Notes: a model not told the origin generated them from the sequence alone. A DNA stretch of 64,000 nucleotides from Branchiostoma floridae (GCF_000003815.2 NC_049988.1:21297958-21361957); one strand, 5' to 3'. Shown: positions 36,905-48,801, numbered from the stretch's first letter. Numbers and translations are program-made.

Positions 36905-37183
36905 TGAGTTACTCACACACATGCACGCACTCATGCACGCACACTCACGCACGCACGCACGCACACTCACACACGCATGCTCAAGGGGATGTTCCTGGCT
37001 CAGATCAACAAGTGGGTCACACTTTACTTCCCTCTCACACAGACACACTGCACACATGTACACACACACACACACCACACATACACACACACACACACAT
37101 ACATACACCACACATACACACACACACACCACACATACACACACACACACCACACATACACACACACACACACACACACTGAA
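36905..37183. repeat. (CA)n / (CACACG)n microsatellite
   Basis: Long runs of ca, cacg and ataca dinucleotide-type repeat are interrupted by the exon C copies. The long histidine/threonine or valine/cysteine reading frames here are products of this simple repeat, not genes. Confidence 0.95.
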
Positions 37184-37222
37184 GGGTATGTTTCTGGCTC
37201 ACATCAACAAGTAGGTCATGTT
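36976..37222 (+). repeat. Two copies of exon C 3' end and donor
   Basis: 36976-37025 and 37180-37222 each repeat the exon end (aaggggatgttcctggctca and following) and run into gtgggt and gtaggt donors. CA-rich microsatellite fills the space between them. Confidence 0.92.
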
Positions 37223-37319
37223 GTACGTCCTTTCCTCCCTCACACACACACTCACAATCTCACACACCTCAAACACGGGATCCTCATTTAACATCATAGC
37301 TGTATCTTGGTACTACTCA

Positions 37320-37452
37320 TTTACACCTGAGTGAACTGAGGAAAGTCATGTAAAGTGTCTTTCCCAGGGGCATAAGATCGTGACATCATCAGTTTGGAGC
37401 CTATGACGACTGGGTTGTGGAACAAACACCCTACATTTTCGCCACACGACCA
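37320..37452 (-). mobile_element. tRNA-derived SINE, partial, in C-D intron
   Basis: tttacacctgagtgaactga, gtgtctttcccaggggcata and a worn head (acgactgggttgtggaacaa). It fills much of the 581-bp intron before exon D. Confidence 0.72.
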
Positions 37453-37484
37453 ACAACTCATCATGTCTTGTTCTTTTTTTGCAG

Positions 37485-37595
37485 GTCAGAGGAAGCCAAC
37501 AAGGCGTTCTCCTCTGCTGTACAGATGCACGATACACTGATCAAGGCCTGGGCACTGTGGGGAGACTATCTGGAAAACATCTTCACTAAGGACAG
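37485..37595 (+). CDS. TRRAP: TRRAP exon D (FAT region)
   Basis: A strong T-rich tract and acceptor ttttttgcag precede the exon, and the donor is GACAG|gtgagc. It starts with one base completing Lys and ends with two bases of Arg. It encodes SEEANKAFSSAVQMHD and TLIKAWALWGDYLENIF followed by TKD(R). The WxxWGDYLE helix is a hallmark of this part of TRRAP. Degraded copies of the exon 3' end occur downstream at 37647-37690, and a copy of the donor neighbourhood occurs at 37927-37966. Confidence 0.96.
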
Positions 37596-37646
37596 GTGAG
37601 CTCGTTAACTCACTAATTAACTCATTAACTAACATTTAACAGGTGA

Positions 37647-37966
37647 TCTGGAGACATTACCTGGAGAATATCTTCACTAAGGACATATTAGATCATTTGC
37701 AGATTTTCCACTGTCTTACAACACCAAAATTTGCGTACCTCGTTAGATGTTAGATCATTATTGAACTAGTTAAACTGTAATATCCAACACAAAAATTGGA
37801 CTCACCCAAATCTTTGACTGAACAGCATCAGTCTTTAAGAATGAACAACCCACCGCTGTCATGTGTTGTGTTGGATATTACAGTTTAACTAGTTCAATAA
37901 TGACTTCTACCAACACAAATGAACTGTCAAGTAAAGACAGGTTAGATCGTTAACTCATTAACCAAA
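37647..37966 (+). repeat. Copies of exon D 3' end and donor region
   Basis: 37647-37690 resembles the exon D end (tatcttcactaaggaca) but has lost the donor. 37927-37966 repeats aaagacag followed by gttagatcgttaactcatta, resembling the real donor and the first intron bases. Confidence 0.75.
37755..37903. repeat. Inverted repeat with 38-bp arms
   Basis: 37755-37792 is the exact reverse complement of 37866-37903, with a 73-nt loop. The arms contain gaactagttaaactgtaat. It can form a 38-bp hairpin in the TRRAP pre-mRNA. It may be a small foldback element. Confidence 0.9.
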
Positions 37967-38359
37967 AGGCCAACTAGTGCTAAACGGTGAGTTTGCCAAG
38001 ATACAGCAAACTTCCTTTACTTGAGGTAGGTTAAGATAATTTTACTTAAGATTTATTTGATGCTATTTTAGACTTGACGTTTAAAAGTTGTTGCCCTTGA
38101 CAAGTGCTGCTACCATTAGACTGTTTTGACAAGTCCTGGGGGCCTGTTTGGTGCTCAGTGATAGCACCACGGGTGAAACCTCGTCATCGTTAGAGTATTA
38201 ATTCCCAGCTTGACAAGTCAGATAACGGTTTGTGGTTGTAAGCTTGATGATGACGAATGAGATCAGCCTTGTCTGCACGGTTGGAGACGTCCTGTTGGAG
38301 TCACTGTGTCCCTGCAGAGTCATTTCTCACCTGGTTAGTTCTTATCTCTTCTGTCAGGA

Positions 38360-38720
38360 GGGAAGAAAACTCTCACTATTTTCCTGGAAAGTCTCTATTT
38401 TCCTGGAGAATCACTATTTTCCTGGAGAGTCACTATTTTCCTGGAGAGTCAATCTGAATGCATGGTTAGAGATGTCCTATTGGAGTCGCTGTGTACCCTG
38501 AGGGTCATTTCTCATCTGGTTTCTTTTGTCAGGAGTGAAACTCATTATTTTCCCGGGGAGTCACTATTTTCCAGGAGAGTCACTATTTTCCTGGAGAGTC
38601 ACTATTTTCCTGGAGAGTCACTATTTTCCTGGAGACTCACTATTTTCTGGAGAGTCACTATTTTCCTGGAGAGTCACTATTTTCCTGAAGAGTCAATATT
38701 TTCCTGAAAAGTCACCATGC
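38360..38720. repeat. 19-bp minisatellite block 1
   Basis: Units of gagtcactattttcctgga are preceded by a header (ctgttggagtcactgtgtcc ... cttctgtcaggag) that recurs before the other blocks. Confidence 0.93.
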
Positions 38721-39839
38721 AGACCCTCATTTCCCAATTCATTATGAGATAGATCTGAATCAATGATTTTTCAATTTCCAGCTGGATTTCTTGTAGGTTG
38801 CAGTTATAGCTATTATTTATGCTCAAGTTCCATTCTACAGCTATTACAGTGCTAAGTAAGAGTGACTTTGTGAGTATGTTCTGCTAAAAGTAGTCACAAA
38901 TTTATGGAGATATATTGTTAGTGGAACATGCTGGAAATGATGAATGACGGTGCCCTTGCAGCCATCCATGTTTGAGTCCCTGGTTCCCTGGAGAGTGATT
39001 TTTCACCTGGTTATCCCTTATCTGTTCTGTCAGAGGGAAACTCAGGTACTCGTTTGTTTCACATTCTCCACACATTCGTCAACTGCTCATCTGTGCTGGC
39101 TTGTCATGAGATACTCCGATTTCCAAGTTCCTGTGGTTTTAGAGTCTTTACGATCCCTCACTTTTTGAAGATAAGCAATGTGCAGTCGGGTCAGTACCTT
39201 GAGAAAGACCACCAGGAAAGACCAGAGGCTCTAGCCAGGTCATTCGTCTTTCGAATGGAACTTAAAATGGGAGCCCTGTGTTCGAGGAGGTGCCTTGAGC
39301 ACATATCAGCCTCATTACTCAGAAAAAGTGGGTGCCTATATACTGGCTGCAAGTAATACACCGTATTTACTAATTTACCAAAAGATTTATTATTTCTTAA
39401 ACTCTATTCTACAACTTCAATGAGAAAGTGTTTGTAAGACCCTCCTGCTGAAAGTGATGGCAAATTTGTCATTGGTTTAGAAAGTTGGTGATCCTGAAGA
39501 CAAATAGCATCGGCCTTGTGGCCATCAGTAGACTTTCCAGTTTCCCCAGACAGCCATTTTTTACTTGTCTCTTCTGTCAGGAACAGAAACCAGACCTTTG
39601 TCTCAGATCATGGTACACAATTCTTCACTTAACTGAGATAACTTCTCTATATCCATCTTACTTAGTGGTTTATGAGCAGCAGGATTGATGAGTCTTAGGA
39701 ATTTTTACTTGAAGGTCTCTTAGGAAACTACTTTCTACTATAGCTAATAGAGTGAGGTGCTCAATGTGGTAATGCTTTTGTGGACAGGTATGGTTTGTGG
39801 AAGTGTACAGTAGGGATGACACCAGGGTCCTTGTGGTCT

Positions 39840-40090
39840 TCAGTTAGAGAGTCTTGTTAGTCACTATTTTCTTGGAAATTCATTGTTTTTCTGGAGTATT
39901 ACTATTTCCTGGAAAGTCACTGTTTTTTGTGAACTAACTATTTTCCTGGAAAGTCGCTGTTTTCTGTAAAGTAGCTATTTTCTTAGAAAGTCACATTTTT
40001 CCTGGAAAGATTACTCCGATTTTCTTGGAAAGTCACTATTTTTCCTGGAAAGATTACAGTACCCGTAACTGTTTTCCTGTAGAGTCAATT
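39840..40090. repeat. 19-bp minisatellite block 2, diverged
   Basis: Loosely kept tcctggaaagtcactatttt units after a header copy at 39810 (accagggtccttgtggtctt). Confidence 0.8.
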
Positions 40091-40289
40091 TGGATGTTTT
40101 CATGGACAGTCACTTTTTATTTTGATAGTTTCTTACTCACCAGGGAACCAAAATCACTAAATGGTACATTAAGGTTTATAAAAGGTTACTTTTCACAATA
40201 TTTGTAGGGAGAAAGAAATTCCGAAACACGTCCTGCTGACAAATTATTGGAAGCATATTCTTTACTTCATGACACAGAGTAGGCATGAC

Positions 40290-40980
40290 GGATGACATTG
40301 TCCTTGTGGTCTTCAGTAGGAGAGTCTCAGTTTCCCTGTGGAGTAATTTTTCACTTCATTAGTCCTTATCTAGTCTGTCAGGAGGGGTACTCTCCATCGG
40401 GTGGTCGTTTGTCACTATTTTCCTGGCAATTCACTATTTTCCAGGAGAATCACTATTTTCCTGGAGAATCACTATTTTCCAGGAGAATCACTATTTTCCT
40501 GGAGAGTCACTATTTTCCAGGAGAGTCACTATTTTCCTGGAGAGTCACTATTTTCCTGGAGAAGTCACTATTTTCCTGGAAAGATACAATTTTCCTGGAG
40601 AGTCACTATTTTCCTGGAGAGTCACTATTTTCCTGGAGAGTCACTATTTTCCAGGAGAGTCACTATTTTCCAGGAGAGTCAATATTTTCCAGGAGAGTCA
40701 CTATTTTCCTGGAGAGTCACTTTTTTCCAGGAGAGTCACTATTTTCCTGGAGAGTCACTATTTTCCAGGAGAGTCACTATTTTCCTGGAGAGTCACTATT
40801 TTCCAGGAGAGTCACCATTTTCCTGGAGAGTCACCATTTTCCAGGATAGTCACTATTTTCCAGTAGAGTCCCTGTTTTCCAGGAGAGTCACTATTTTCCA
40901 GGAGAGTCCCTGTTTCCCTGTTGAGCCATTTTTCACTTCATTAGTCCTTATCTGTTCTGTCAGGAGGGGTACTCACCATC
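40290..40980. repeat. 19-bp minisatellite block 3, largest
   Basis: About 25 units of gagtcactattttcctgga with a frequent tcctgg/tccagg alternation, between header copies at 40290 and 40915. Because 19 is not a multiple of three and the unit has no stop in this strand, long false reading frames with a 19-residue period result. Confidence 0.96.
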
Positions 40981-41917
40981 AGGGGATCGTTTGTCTCACA
41001 GCTGCGAACATTCCTCACTCTCCTGTGTTTTATTGATGTTTGGGGCAGGACATCATTCAAATGATGGCGATGGTTTCACAAGACAGAGGCATTGCGAATA
41101 GAATTCATGGCAAACTTGGTAACTTTTAGATGCTGATTAGAAACTTTAGAAACTCCTAGAAAGTCCTGCACCTGTTCTTATACATTCTTTTCTGTATTGT
41201 TTTATGTATCTTTTGTTCAAATAGATAAACAAACAAACCAAACAAACAAACTTTGTCAGGATTTAATCTTTTATTCAAAACCTGCCATTAGAGCATTGCG
41301 CTGGATTTCATAGAATGGGGGGAACTCATTAAGTGCCGTTAGAGTCTAACCTTAGAAACTTTATTGAAAGCAATCAACAACTTTGTCTTTTTTCTTTGTT
41401 TTTGAAATTGATTTTAACTGGCAAAACAGTCATGCTATCATGATTTTGATAAGACAAAGGCTCTATTGATTATTGTATTATTGTTGAAAATTTAGAATTC
41501 AACCTTGAAATGTTCTTGGCTGTGATTTTTTCATTGCAGACAAACTTTATTTCACGGATGGCATCCTACTGTTATGTGATTTTTGAGTTGATATTAGAAA
41601 ATTGGAACTTATTTTGGATGTTCCCCAGGTACTGTGAGTTGACGTCATGAAACGGTTCATGCTTCATAGGTTATACAATACGGGAACTTCTGGGCACTTT
41701 GTGTTCTTTGTTCATTTTGACAACTATTATATAACATTACAGATGGGCAATTGGTATTAATGTAGTATAATACCATTAAGTGATTATAATCTGTGTTATG
41801 TAACATTATAAATGCATCATTATCAGGATTTGCAGGGAACACTTTGTCACCAGTTCTGAGGTGAGGTAGACCTGCTCCATAGATAAGGATATGGTTACAG
41901 CATACAGATGCAGATAC
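40981..41917 (+). other. Intron D-E, nothing recognised
   Basis: AT-rich unique sequence up to the hAT-like element. Confidence 0.5.
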
Positions 41918-41924
41918 AAGCACT

Positions 41925-42263
41925 GGGCTCAAAATACCACCTGCATAATATTATGCAGGTTAGTGCAGGTAAAATTGGTGTTGTGCAGGTATTTCTGGTG
42001 TCTACCTGCACCTAACCTGCACTCGTCTATATGTACTGAGTTTTATACATGAATGTCCTATGCAGGTGTATGTGGATTATTATTATCAGCTGCATTAACT
42101 GTTACAATGGTCTTGATAGTATAGATTTTAAAGAAAAATAGCAATGGTTTCTGAACAATTTAAGTATGACCCTTACTTTCTAAATTCAGAGTGGTGTAGG
42201 GAGCTTTTGTCTGTTGCAGGTAATCTTCAATACTACCTGCAGAAAAAAGTATTTCGAGCCCCG
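41925..42263. mobile_element. hAT-like MITE, second copy
   Basis: Termini GGGCTCAAAATACC and GTATTTCGAGCCCC are flanked by the direct repeat aagcact (41918-41924, 42264-42270). The interior shares ttaaattgttcagaaaccat-type blocks and gcaggt motifs with 53585-54092, in the opposite direction. Confidence 0.8.
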
Positions 42264-43251
42264 AAGCACTTTGTGGGCTTTCAGATGCATCAGTTTCACT
42301 ATTAGTAACCAATTTGTCATCAGGCCTTACAGAAGTGAGTGCTGCCCATAGATATGGAAGTGATTATTCATACAGATAAGTTTGATGTGTTTCTGATGCA
42401 TCTTTCCTTTCAAAGATATGATGTAAGCTTTCAGATGCATCAAAGTGATTTTGTAGATTTCATTACAGCCTGTCAAAAAGAAGCACTGCTCCATAGAATA
42501 TTTAGATATGCTAACAAATACAGACTGGGCGTATGATATTGCCAGATTTTCATTGCTTTTTGATGTGTTGCGTATACTTTTTGCAGCAGTATTTATTTGG
42601 GTTATTTTACAATAGGCAATTGGTAACAAACTCTTACAAAAAAATGAATATTTCAGTCAAAAGAAAAACAGACTATTCAAGTGATTTTACAGAAGGTTTA
42701 ACTCTGACAATCTCTGAGAATCCATCCATCATTTAAATCAAATGTACCATCTAAGTGATTTTTCAAAAGGCAATTTAACAAATTTTGCCAAAAAATCTGG
42801 TAATTCAGTCCAAAACAGACTGGGCACTTAACTTCTTCTTTTCAATGTCACTTTCAGAAATGTTATATAATGCTTTGACGCACCATTTATAAAGATGAAC
42901 TAGCTACATGTAGTATAGGGCTTTGAACTTCTGCTCCAAAGTATCACTTTCAATGATGTTATATAATTATATATAATGTTTTGAAGCACCACTGAAATGA
43001 TGTAGTGATAACCCATCCCTCAGCTGCCCTGTCCCTATGGACCGTTCGCCTGTAAGAGTTACCATCTATCCTCATATTTATAGCAAACTCTGACACCCCA
43101 AAAAAGATAATTCATTCCAAAAAACAGACTTTTCATTGATTTTACAAAAGGTTTAACTTTGACAAAAAAACTCAATATAGCTCAGTCCAAAAACATCCAG
43201 ACATTGAACTACTGCTTGTCATTGTCACTTTCAGTGATATTGATGTAAATA
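42264..43251 (+). other. Intron D-E, weak repeats only
   Basis: Loosely repeated ttttacaaaaggtttaactt and tcactttcagtgatgttata motifs. No gene. Confidence 0.5.
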
Positions 43252-43443
43252 TAACGCGGGGATTTAATTTCACGGTAGCGGGAAAAAGGACTTTTCGCGG
43301 TGGTTTTATTTTAGTGGTAACACCATAGACTGCAGTCTAATACCATAATAGAAAAATGTTTGCGGTGGTTTAAAGTTCACAGTGAAGTGATCACCGCAAA
43401 AACCGCAAACATTAATCCACCGCGAACATTTCTGCATTTACAG
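43252..43443 (-). mobile_element. TA-flanked MITE, copy 4 (inverted)
   Basis: Reverse orientation: gcgggaaaaaggacttttcg comes first and TTCTGCATTTACAG ends it, followed by TA. The other terminus is worn. Confidence 0.82.
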
Positions 43444-43712
43444 TATATAATGTTTTTAAATGATGTAGTGAGAATGTATCCGTCAGTTGTCCTGTCCCTA
43501 TGGACCGCTTCGCCTGGAGGAGTTAACATCTATCCTCATCACACATCAGTCACTTCATCCCTCAGCTTCCGTCTCAGGGGGGCAATTAGACACCAGGGAG
43601 AACCGATTAACAGGAGACGGATTAGCCAAGAAATTATCCTGAGTGATCATGACGCATCGCGTGGGGTTAGGGTAAGGGTTGGAACTAAGGGGTTATGGGT
43701 TCGAATCCTTGT

Positions 43713-44045
43713 TTATCAGAAAGTTGTTTAAAACTATCCAGAGAAGATGCCCCTACTGTGCTTGGTGATAACATATTCCACTCTATTATAGTTCTGGGAA
43801 AATACGAATTTTTGAACACATCAATCCTAGGTTGGTTACTCTGGTATTTGAAGGCATGACTGTTTCTAGTTCGCTTTTGACCTGGTGTTAGATACTTATC
43901 AGTCCGTACGTCCACCAGTTTATTGGTCATTTTGTACATCATGCAAAGCCTGGACATTTTACTTCCGTCTTCACGTGACATCCACTGCAGTTCTGCTTTC
44001 ACATGAGGCCTCCCCTTCATCCATGCATCGTCAGTAATGACCATC
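43713..44045 (-). pseudogene. LINE ORF2 C-terminus relic
   Basis: The minus strand reads AELQWMSREDGSKMSRLCMM, YKMTNKLVDV, KYLTPGQKRTRNSH and SYFPRTIIEWNMLS with SLDSFKQ at the end. The LQW...R...MMYK...FPRTI-EWN-L pattern is the C-terminus of CR1/jockey-like LINE proteins. It lacks upstream domains. Part of the region is duplicated (43969-44255). Confidence 0.85.
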
Positions 44046-44255
44046 AAATTAGATGTTACCATGGCAACATTGCGCCGTAAGTCTGCACAGAAATATTGAA
44101 ATGTTCTGTCTTCAAGTGACATCCATTGCAGTTCTGTTTCACATGAGGCCTCCCCTTCACCCATGCGCCGTCAGCATGTCAGCAATTACCAACAAATTAG
44201 ACGTTACCATGGCAACAGTGCGCCGTAAATCTGCACAGAAATATTGAAATGTTCT
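43969..44255. repeat. Tandem duplication of about 143 bp
   Basis: The block cttc-rtgacatccattgcag through gttaccatggcaaca to atattgaaatgttct occurs twice (43969-44107, 44108-44255). It includes part of the LINE relic. Confidence 0.8.
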
Positions 44256-46441
44256 AACATGCTGGAGGATCAAACGCGGCCGGCGGATGTTAACCGTGGC
44301 TCTCTGCGGGGATTAGCGCGGCAGCAGAGCGTTAACGGAGCTCCCTGCTGTGATGATGGGGGGAGAAGGCAGAGGAAAAACTCCCGGGGTCGCATTACAG
44401 AAGCTGGGAAAGGTTTTAGTTCTATTAAAAGAGCACTTTTCAGGAAGGGTGGAGAGATTTGCCTGTTTAACCTACAGAGGAAAGTGCACTTTTCTGGAGT
44501 TAGCGAGCGTTTCTTACAGAGCAACTTGAGTTGGAGTTGGATAATGTGCTGTTATGTAGATCCCCACATAGACGGAAGGTTAAATATCTACTAGGTAGAT
44601 TACTATAATATTTTTCTTGTATTTATATAGTATTTTAATCTCAAGACAAGTTGGTAGCCCCTTCAACTTATTGGGAGTTGATTTCCAAGGGGGCTCACTT
44701 ACATGAACAACAAAACAAAACGTGTTACATTTAGTAAGAGTAAAGACAACCAGTGGACAACATACAGTATAGATGAATACAAGAAAACTGAGGCATCATG
44801 AACAAAATAAGTGGTCAAAAATTCTAACAACTGTAAATATCAGAGATTAAGATACACTATTTTTATCAGTCACTGACAAGCACTGCCAGAAGCCTTCGTA
44901 GCCACTAATGAAAGAGCTAGTAAATGAATGTAAGTTCATCTGTGACGGTAGTTAACAAGCACCTTTGACCCTTTACTGACGTCACATTTCCGTTCCAGAA
45001 GTGCGACTTAGGTTTTGGGTCATTCGAAAGCTTGTTGGTAAGCGCTTTATTTTGTGTACGGATTTAAAGTCTTAGAAAACTGTATCATTATGAGCTAGTA
45101 AATGATTAACAATAGTAGGGATGACACGGTCCTTGTGGTCTTCAGTTATGGAGTCCTGTTTCTATTTATTAGTCACTTTTTTCTTGGAAAGTCACCGTTT
45201 TCCTGGAAAGTCACTATTTTCCTGGAAAGTCACCGTTTTCCTGGAGTCACTAATAGACAATATTTTCCTAGAATTTCAGTTTCTCAGAGCATTACTATTT
45301 TCCTGAAAGTCATTATTTTCCTGACAGATGGGATGAAATTTCTGACTCTTGAGAGAAGCCCTCCAGTTGATTTATCACGTATTACCCAGACAAACTGTGG
45401 GTTATTTAGAATAGATGGCGTCGGGGTCAGGCCGTTTGGGAAGGTCAAGGCCCCGCACGTCCCCCGCGGACCAGACCGAAGTACGGTCTAGACTTCGCGT
45501 CTGCTTTCCTTCTCAGACTGCGGCAGAAAGAAGAAGTTTCTTGAAAGTCTATCTGAAGGTCCTGACCTGGTCCTAATAACTACAACTGTGGACCTTAAGC
45601 AATTGGGCAGGGTGAGACTAGTTACCTGGTTCACACTGTGTGGTCTTTATTTCTTCTAAGATGACACCACTTTGTGTGTTCGTCTGCATTTTTGTAGGTT
45701 CTGCCGCTACCAGCCCAAAGCTGCCTACTAGTAGGCAGACCCATGTAATGCCTTGTCTCATTGTCAATACAGTCAAAGTCACTTTGATGAACTGATTACC
45801 AGTGTATTCTCTGCTCCTGTAAACTTATTATTCTTTGTGTTTTGTCTTTGCCCTGGACTTAAGGCAATTTTTTAGAAACATACTTTTTGCCCTTTTGCTC
45901 AATACCATAATGCTCAATAACATAATGTAGCAAGTAGCAGGACAGAGCTAGATGAGTTGGTCATCATAACTATCATCTTACATTTTTAGTTTGTTTTTTT
46001 AGCCACTTATCCAGCCAAAATGCTATAATTGATGTCAGTCTACTTCAGTTTGACTTGTGAAACACCTCAAGCTTTGTCCCAGCACTCTGTTTTGTCCAGC
46101 TTGTATGCATCACACCACCATCCATTGTAGATAACCATTGTCACACCTGGCCTAACAATAACGTCTCACCCTCACAAAGTCGATGCCCCCAATTAGGTGG
46201 GTTCAGCGCTGCTTGACCTTGCCGCGACCTTGAGCTTCCATCAATCTTGAGATTCCGATAACAGCGGCTCTGAGGATGTTTAAGGAGTAAATTTCGCCTC
46301 CGTCCCGTGGGGTTAGTTGGGGTCAGCTGAGGATACGTCTTTTTTGAGTTCCATCGATCTCAACTTATATTTGCACATCCCAGGCTGCACCAATGTGTAC
46401 TTGACCTTCCACTCCAATGCTTTAGAGTCTTACTTTGGCTA
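44256..46441 (+). other. Intron D-E, mostly unique
   Basis: A CpG-rich patch (44265-44360, gcggccggcggatgttaacc), the minisatellite block at 45115, and GC-rich patches at 45420-45510 and 46150-46330. No exon. Confidence 0.5.
45115..45330. repeat. 19-bp minisatellite block 4
   Basis: Header gacacggtccttgtggtctt, then several tcctggaaagtcaccgtttt units. Confidence 0.88.
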
Positions 46442-46642
46442 CTGTAAATGCAGAAACTTTCGGGGTGGTTAAATGTTCGCGGTTTATGCGGTGGCCGCTT
46501 CACTTAAAACCACTGCAAACATTTTTCCATGGCAGTAAGAGACTACAGTGTATGGTGCTACTGTGAACTTAAAACCACTGCAAACAGTCCTTTTTCCTGC
46601 TACCTCAAAATTGAATCGCCGCAAACTCAAATGCATTTACAG
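46442..46642 (+). mobile_element. TA-flanked MITE, copy 5, ends at gap
   Basis: Starts after TA with CTGTAAATGCAG and ends AAATGCATTTACAG directly at an assembly gap. The repeat probably caused the break. Confidence 0.83.
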
Positions 46643-46783
46643 NNNNNNNNNNNNNNNNNNNNNNNNNNNNNNNNNNNNNNNNNNNNNNNNNNNNNNNNNN
46701 NNNNNNNNNNNNNNNNNNNNNNNNNNNNNNNNNNNNNNNNNNNNNNNNNNNNNNNNNNNNNNNNNNNNNNNNNNNNNNNNNNN
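46643..46783. other. Assembly gap, 141 N
   Basis: Begins exactly at the terminus of a MITE copy. Confidence 0.99.
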
Positions 46784-48227
46784 GCCATAAATACTGAAAC
46801 CACAGTTGCTCTAGCCACCCATGCTTAATCACTGTGAACTTGACCTCTGACTCTGATCAATCAAGTAATCATATCAATCAATAACCTTTATTTAAACTAG
46901 ACGGCCCTGTTGGCCTTAGCCACTCTACCCAGAGGTCCAATCAAGGGGGGGGGGGGGGCATCACAGAAAAATTGATAAATAAATAACTTGATACAAAGTA
47001 AAAAAATACTTTACAATAAGTACTTTACAATCATAATAACTGATATCTTAGATTTTACAAATTGGTTCAATGAAGCCATATAGAGGTTGTTGTAGTACTC
47101 ATTTCATAGCCTCCAAGACCTTAAGTGGTAATACCACAGTTGCTTTAGCACCGCCCAGGCTAAAACACTTTGATCTTGACCTCTGACCCCAATGCTCCGA
47201 AGAATCAGGTGGAGCCGTTGAGTCTATTATAGACCGCTCACCTCGGCTGGACTCGCCCCTGAAGTATCACCCAAGACTCTATAGGAACGTCTTGAAGAAT
47301 TAGCCTAGTCTTAAGAAATGGCTCGAGTTTCGCTGAGGTTGGATAATCGTTGTGAGCTCGGGGAGGATCGATATCAGGATTGGAAATTTGATCCTTAGAG
47401 ACGGTATCGCCTGTCTGAAGCTCTGTCAGCTGCGCTGGTCATTTGTTTTGGCTGGTATCTCTTACTGAAGAGCATATTGAAGGGGGTAGTGGTTACTTAC
47501 TGTAGTTTTTTTTCCTTCTTAAATGAACACCACAGTTTAGCACCATTGACTAGAATTTCTACAATCTAGTACCTGAAAAAAGTTTTTAATATTTCACCAG
47601 TGCTTGTCATTTGTATGGGATGGTGTCTCTTAGTGGGAGAACGTATTGACGGAGTTGGCAGTTACTTATTTCTGATAGTTGGGAAATTTCTTTTGTTATT
47701 GTTGGTAGCACAAGTTCTTGATCTGTGATGTTTTTTTCCTTCTTAAATGAACATCACAGTCTTGCACCTTACTAGAATTTCTGAAACCGAGTACATGTAC
47801 TTGAAGTAAGTTTTGAATGTTTCACCAGAGCATTAACAAAGACTGAATCAAAGCACTTGTGTCAGATTTTCTATTGATGATAGCTGTGGCTGTAAGTTCA
47901 TGTTTCACCTAGGAACACGTGAAAGGAGGCCATAGCATGAGAATAAAGGGGCTGCGCAATCAATGGTTTACAGGGTTTTAGAACATAAAACCACAGCAGC
48001 ACAGAACAATGGACTAACAGAGATCGAATGTAGCAATAAAGGCTATGTCTATAGAATAGATCTGCACAGAACAAGAGTAGGAATAAAGGAACTTGAGCCC
48101 CAAAAAAGAAGCACAATGGCATTGAATACTGGTGAAGTTTAGACAATAGAATAAACTTTATTCTAGCAATTAGCTAAAGAAGGAAGGACCAGAAGTGCAG
48201 AATAGTAAAAAAAGGTAAAGAAAAAAG
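46784..48227 (+). other. Intron D-E, mostly unique
   Basis: Poly-G tract at 46945. A diverged pair with tccttcttaaatgaacayca near 47510 and 47730. No gene. Confidence 0.5.
46934..46960. repeat. Poly-G tract (14 G)
   Basis: A homopolymer of 14 G follows gtccaatcaa. Such tracts are prone to sequencing length error. Confidence 0.9.
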
Positions 48228-48450
48228 TAGTCGCATAGCCTTTTTGGAGACCATAGTCACAGTGTGTTGTTATCCACAGGGTGTTGGGAGGCCCCAACCA
48301 AAGTCAGGTACCAATTTTTACACCTGGGTTGAGTAAGGAAAGTCAAATAAAATGCCTTTACCAAGGACACAAGATTGGTAGCATGGCAGGATTCTAACCC
48401 AGGTCCTCTTGGTTTTGGGCCAAACACCCTGCAATTACACCACATGACCC
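48228..48450 (-). mobile_element. tRNA-derived SINE copy
   Basis: Carries gtgtgttgttatccac, caggtaccaatttttacacc, aatgcctttaccaaggacac and ttctaacccaggtcctcttg in the same order as 23655-23957. Confidence 0.8.
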
Positions 48451-48801
48451 TTGTGAATAGTGAGCCAGAAAATAAAAGAGTAAGGGCAGTTTAAACTTAA
48501 GAAATAAATGGGCTCAAGCAGGAGAAGAAAGGGACAGGAAATAAAAAGAAAAGCTTTACCAGACTGAAGAATAGTTAAAGGATGCATCACAGTAAAGTTA
48601 TGACCAGTGGAGCTATTAGAGAGCCCGCTGTGGGATATAACTCACGTCAGGCCTCACTAGGCTTAGGATATCATTAATCACTTACTAGAACAACTGAGTT
48701 GATGGGACATCATTATTCACTAGAACAACTGAGTTGATAGGACATCATTATTCACTAGAACAACTGAGTTGATAGGATCTGTGCACCCCTCTTACCTATT
48801 C

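Noticed and set aside
36776-37291. Several frames of 70-130 codons made of His/Thr or Cys/Val
   Set aside because: They are translations of the CA microsatellite and overlap a real splice donor.
40292-41036. Open frames of 185 and 211 codons with repeated FLESHYFPGESLFSW
   Set aside because: They are a product of the 19-bp minisatellite, which has no stop in this strand. All three frames read the same 19-residue period, and no protein family fits.
43685-44164. 159-codon minus-strand frame as an independent gene
   Set aside because: Its recognisable part is the C-terminus of a LINE protein without upstream domains, and part of it comes from a local tandem duplication.
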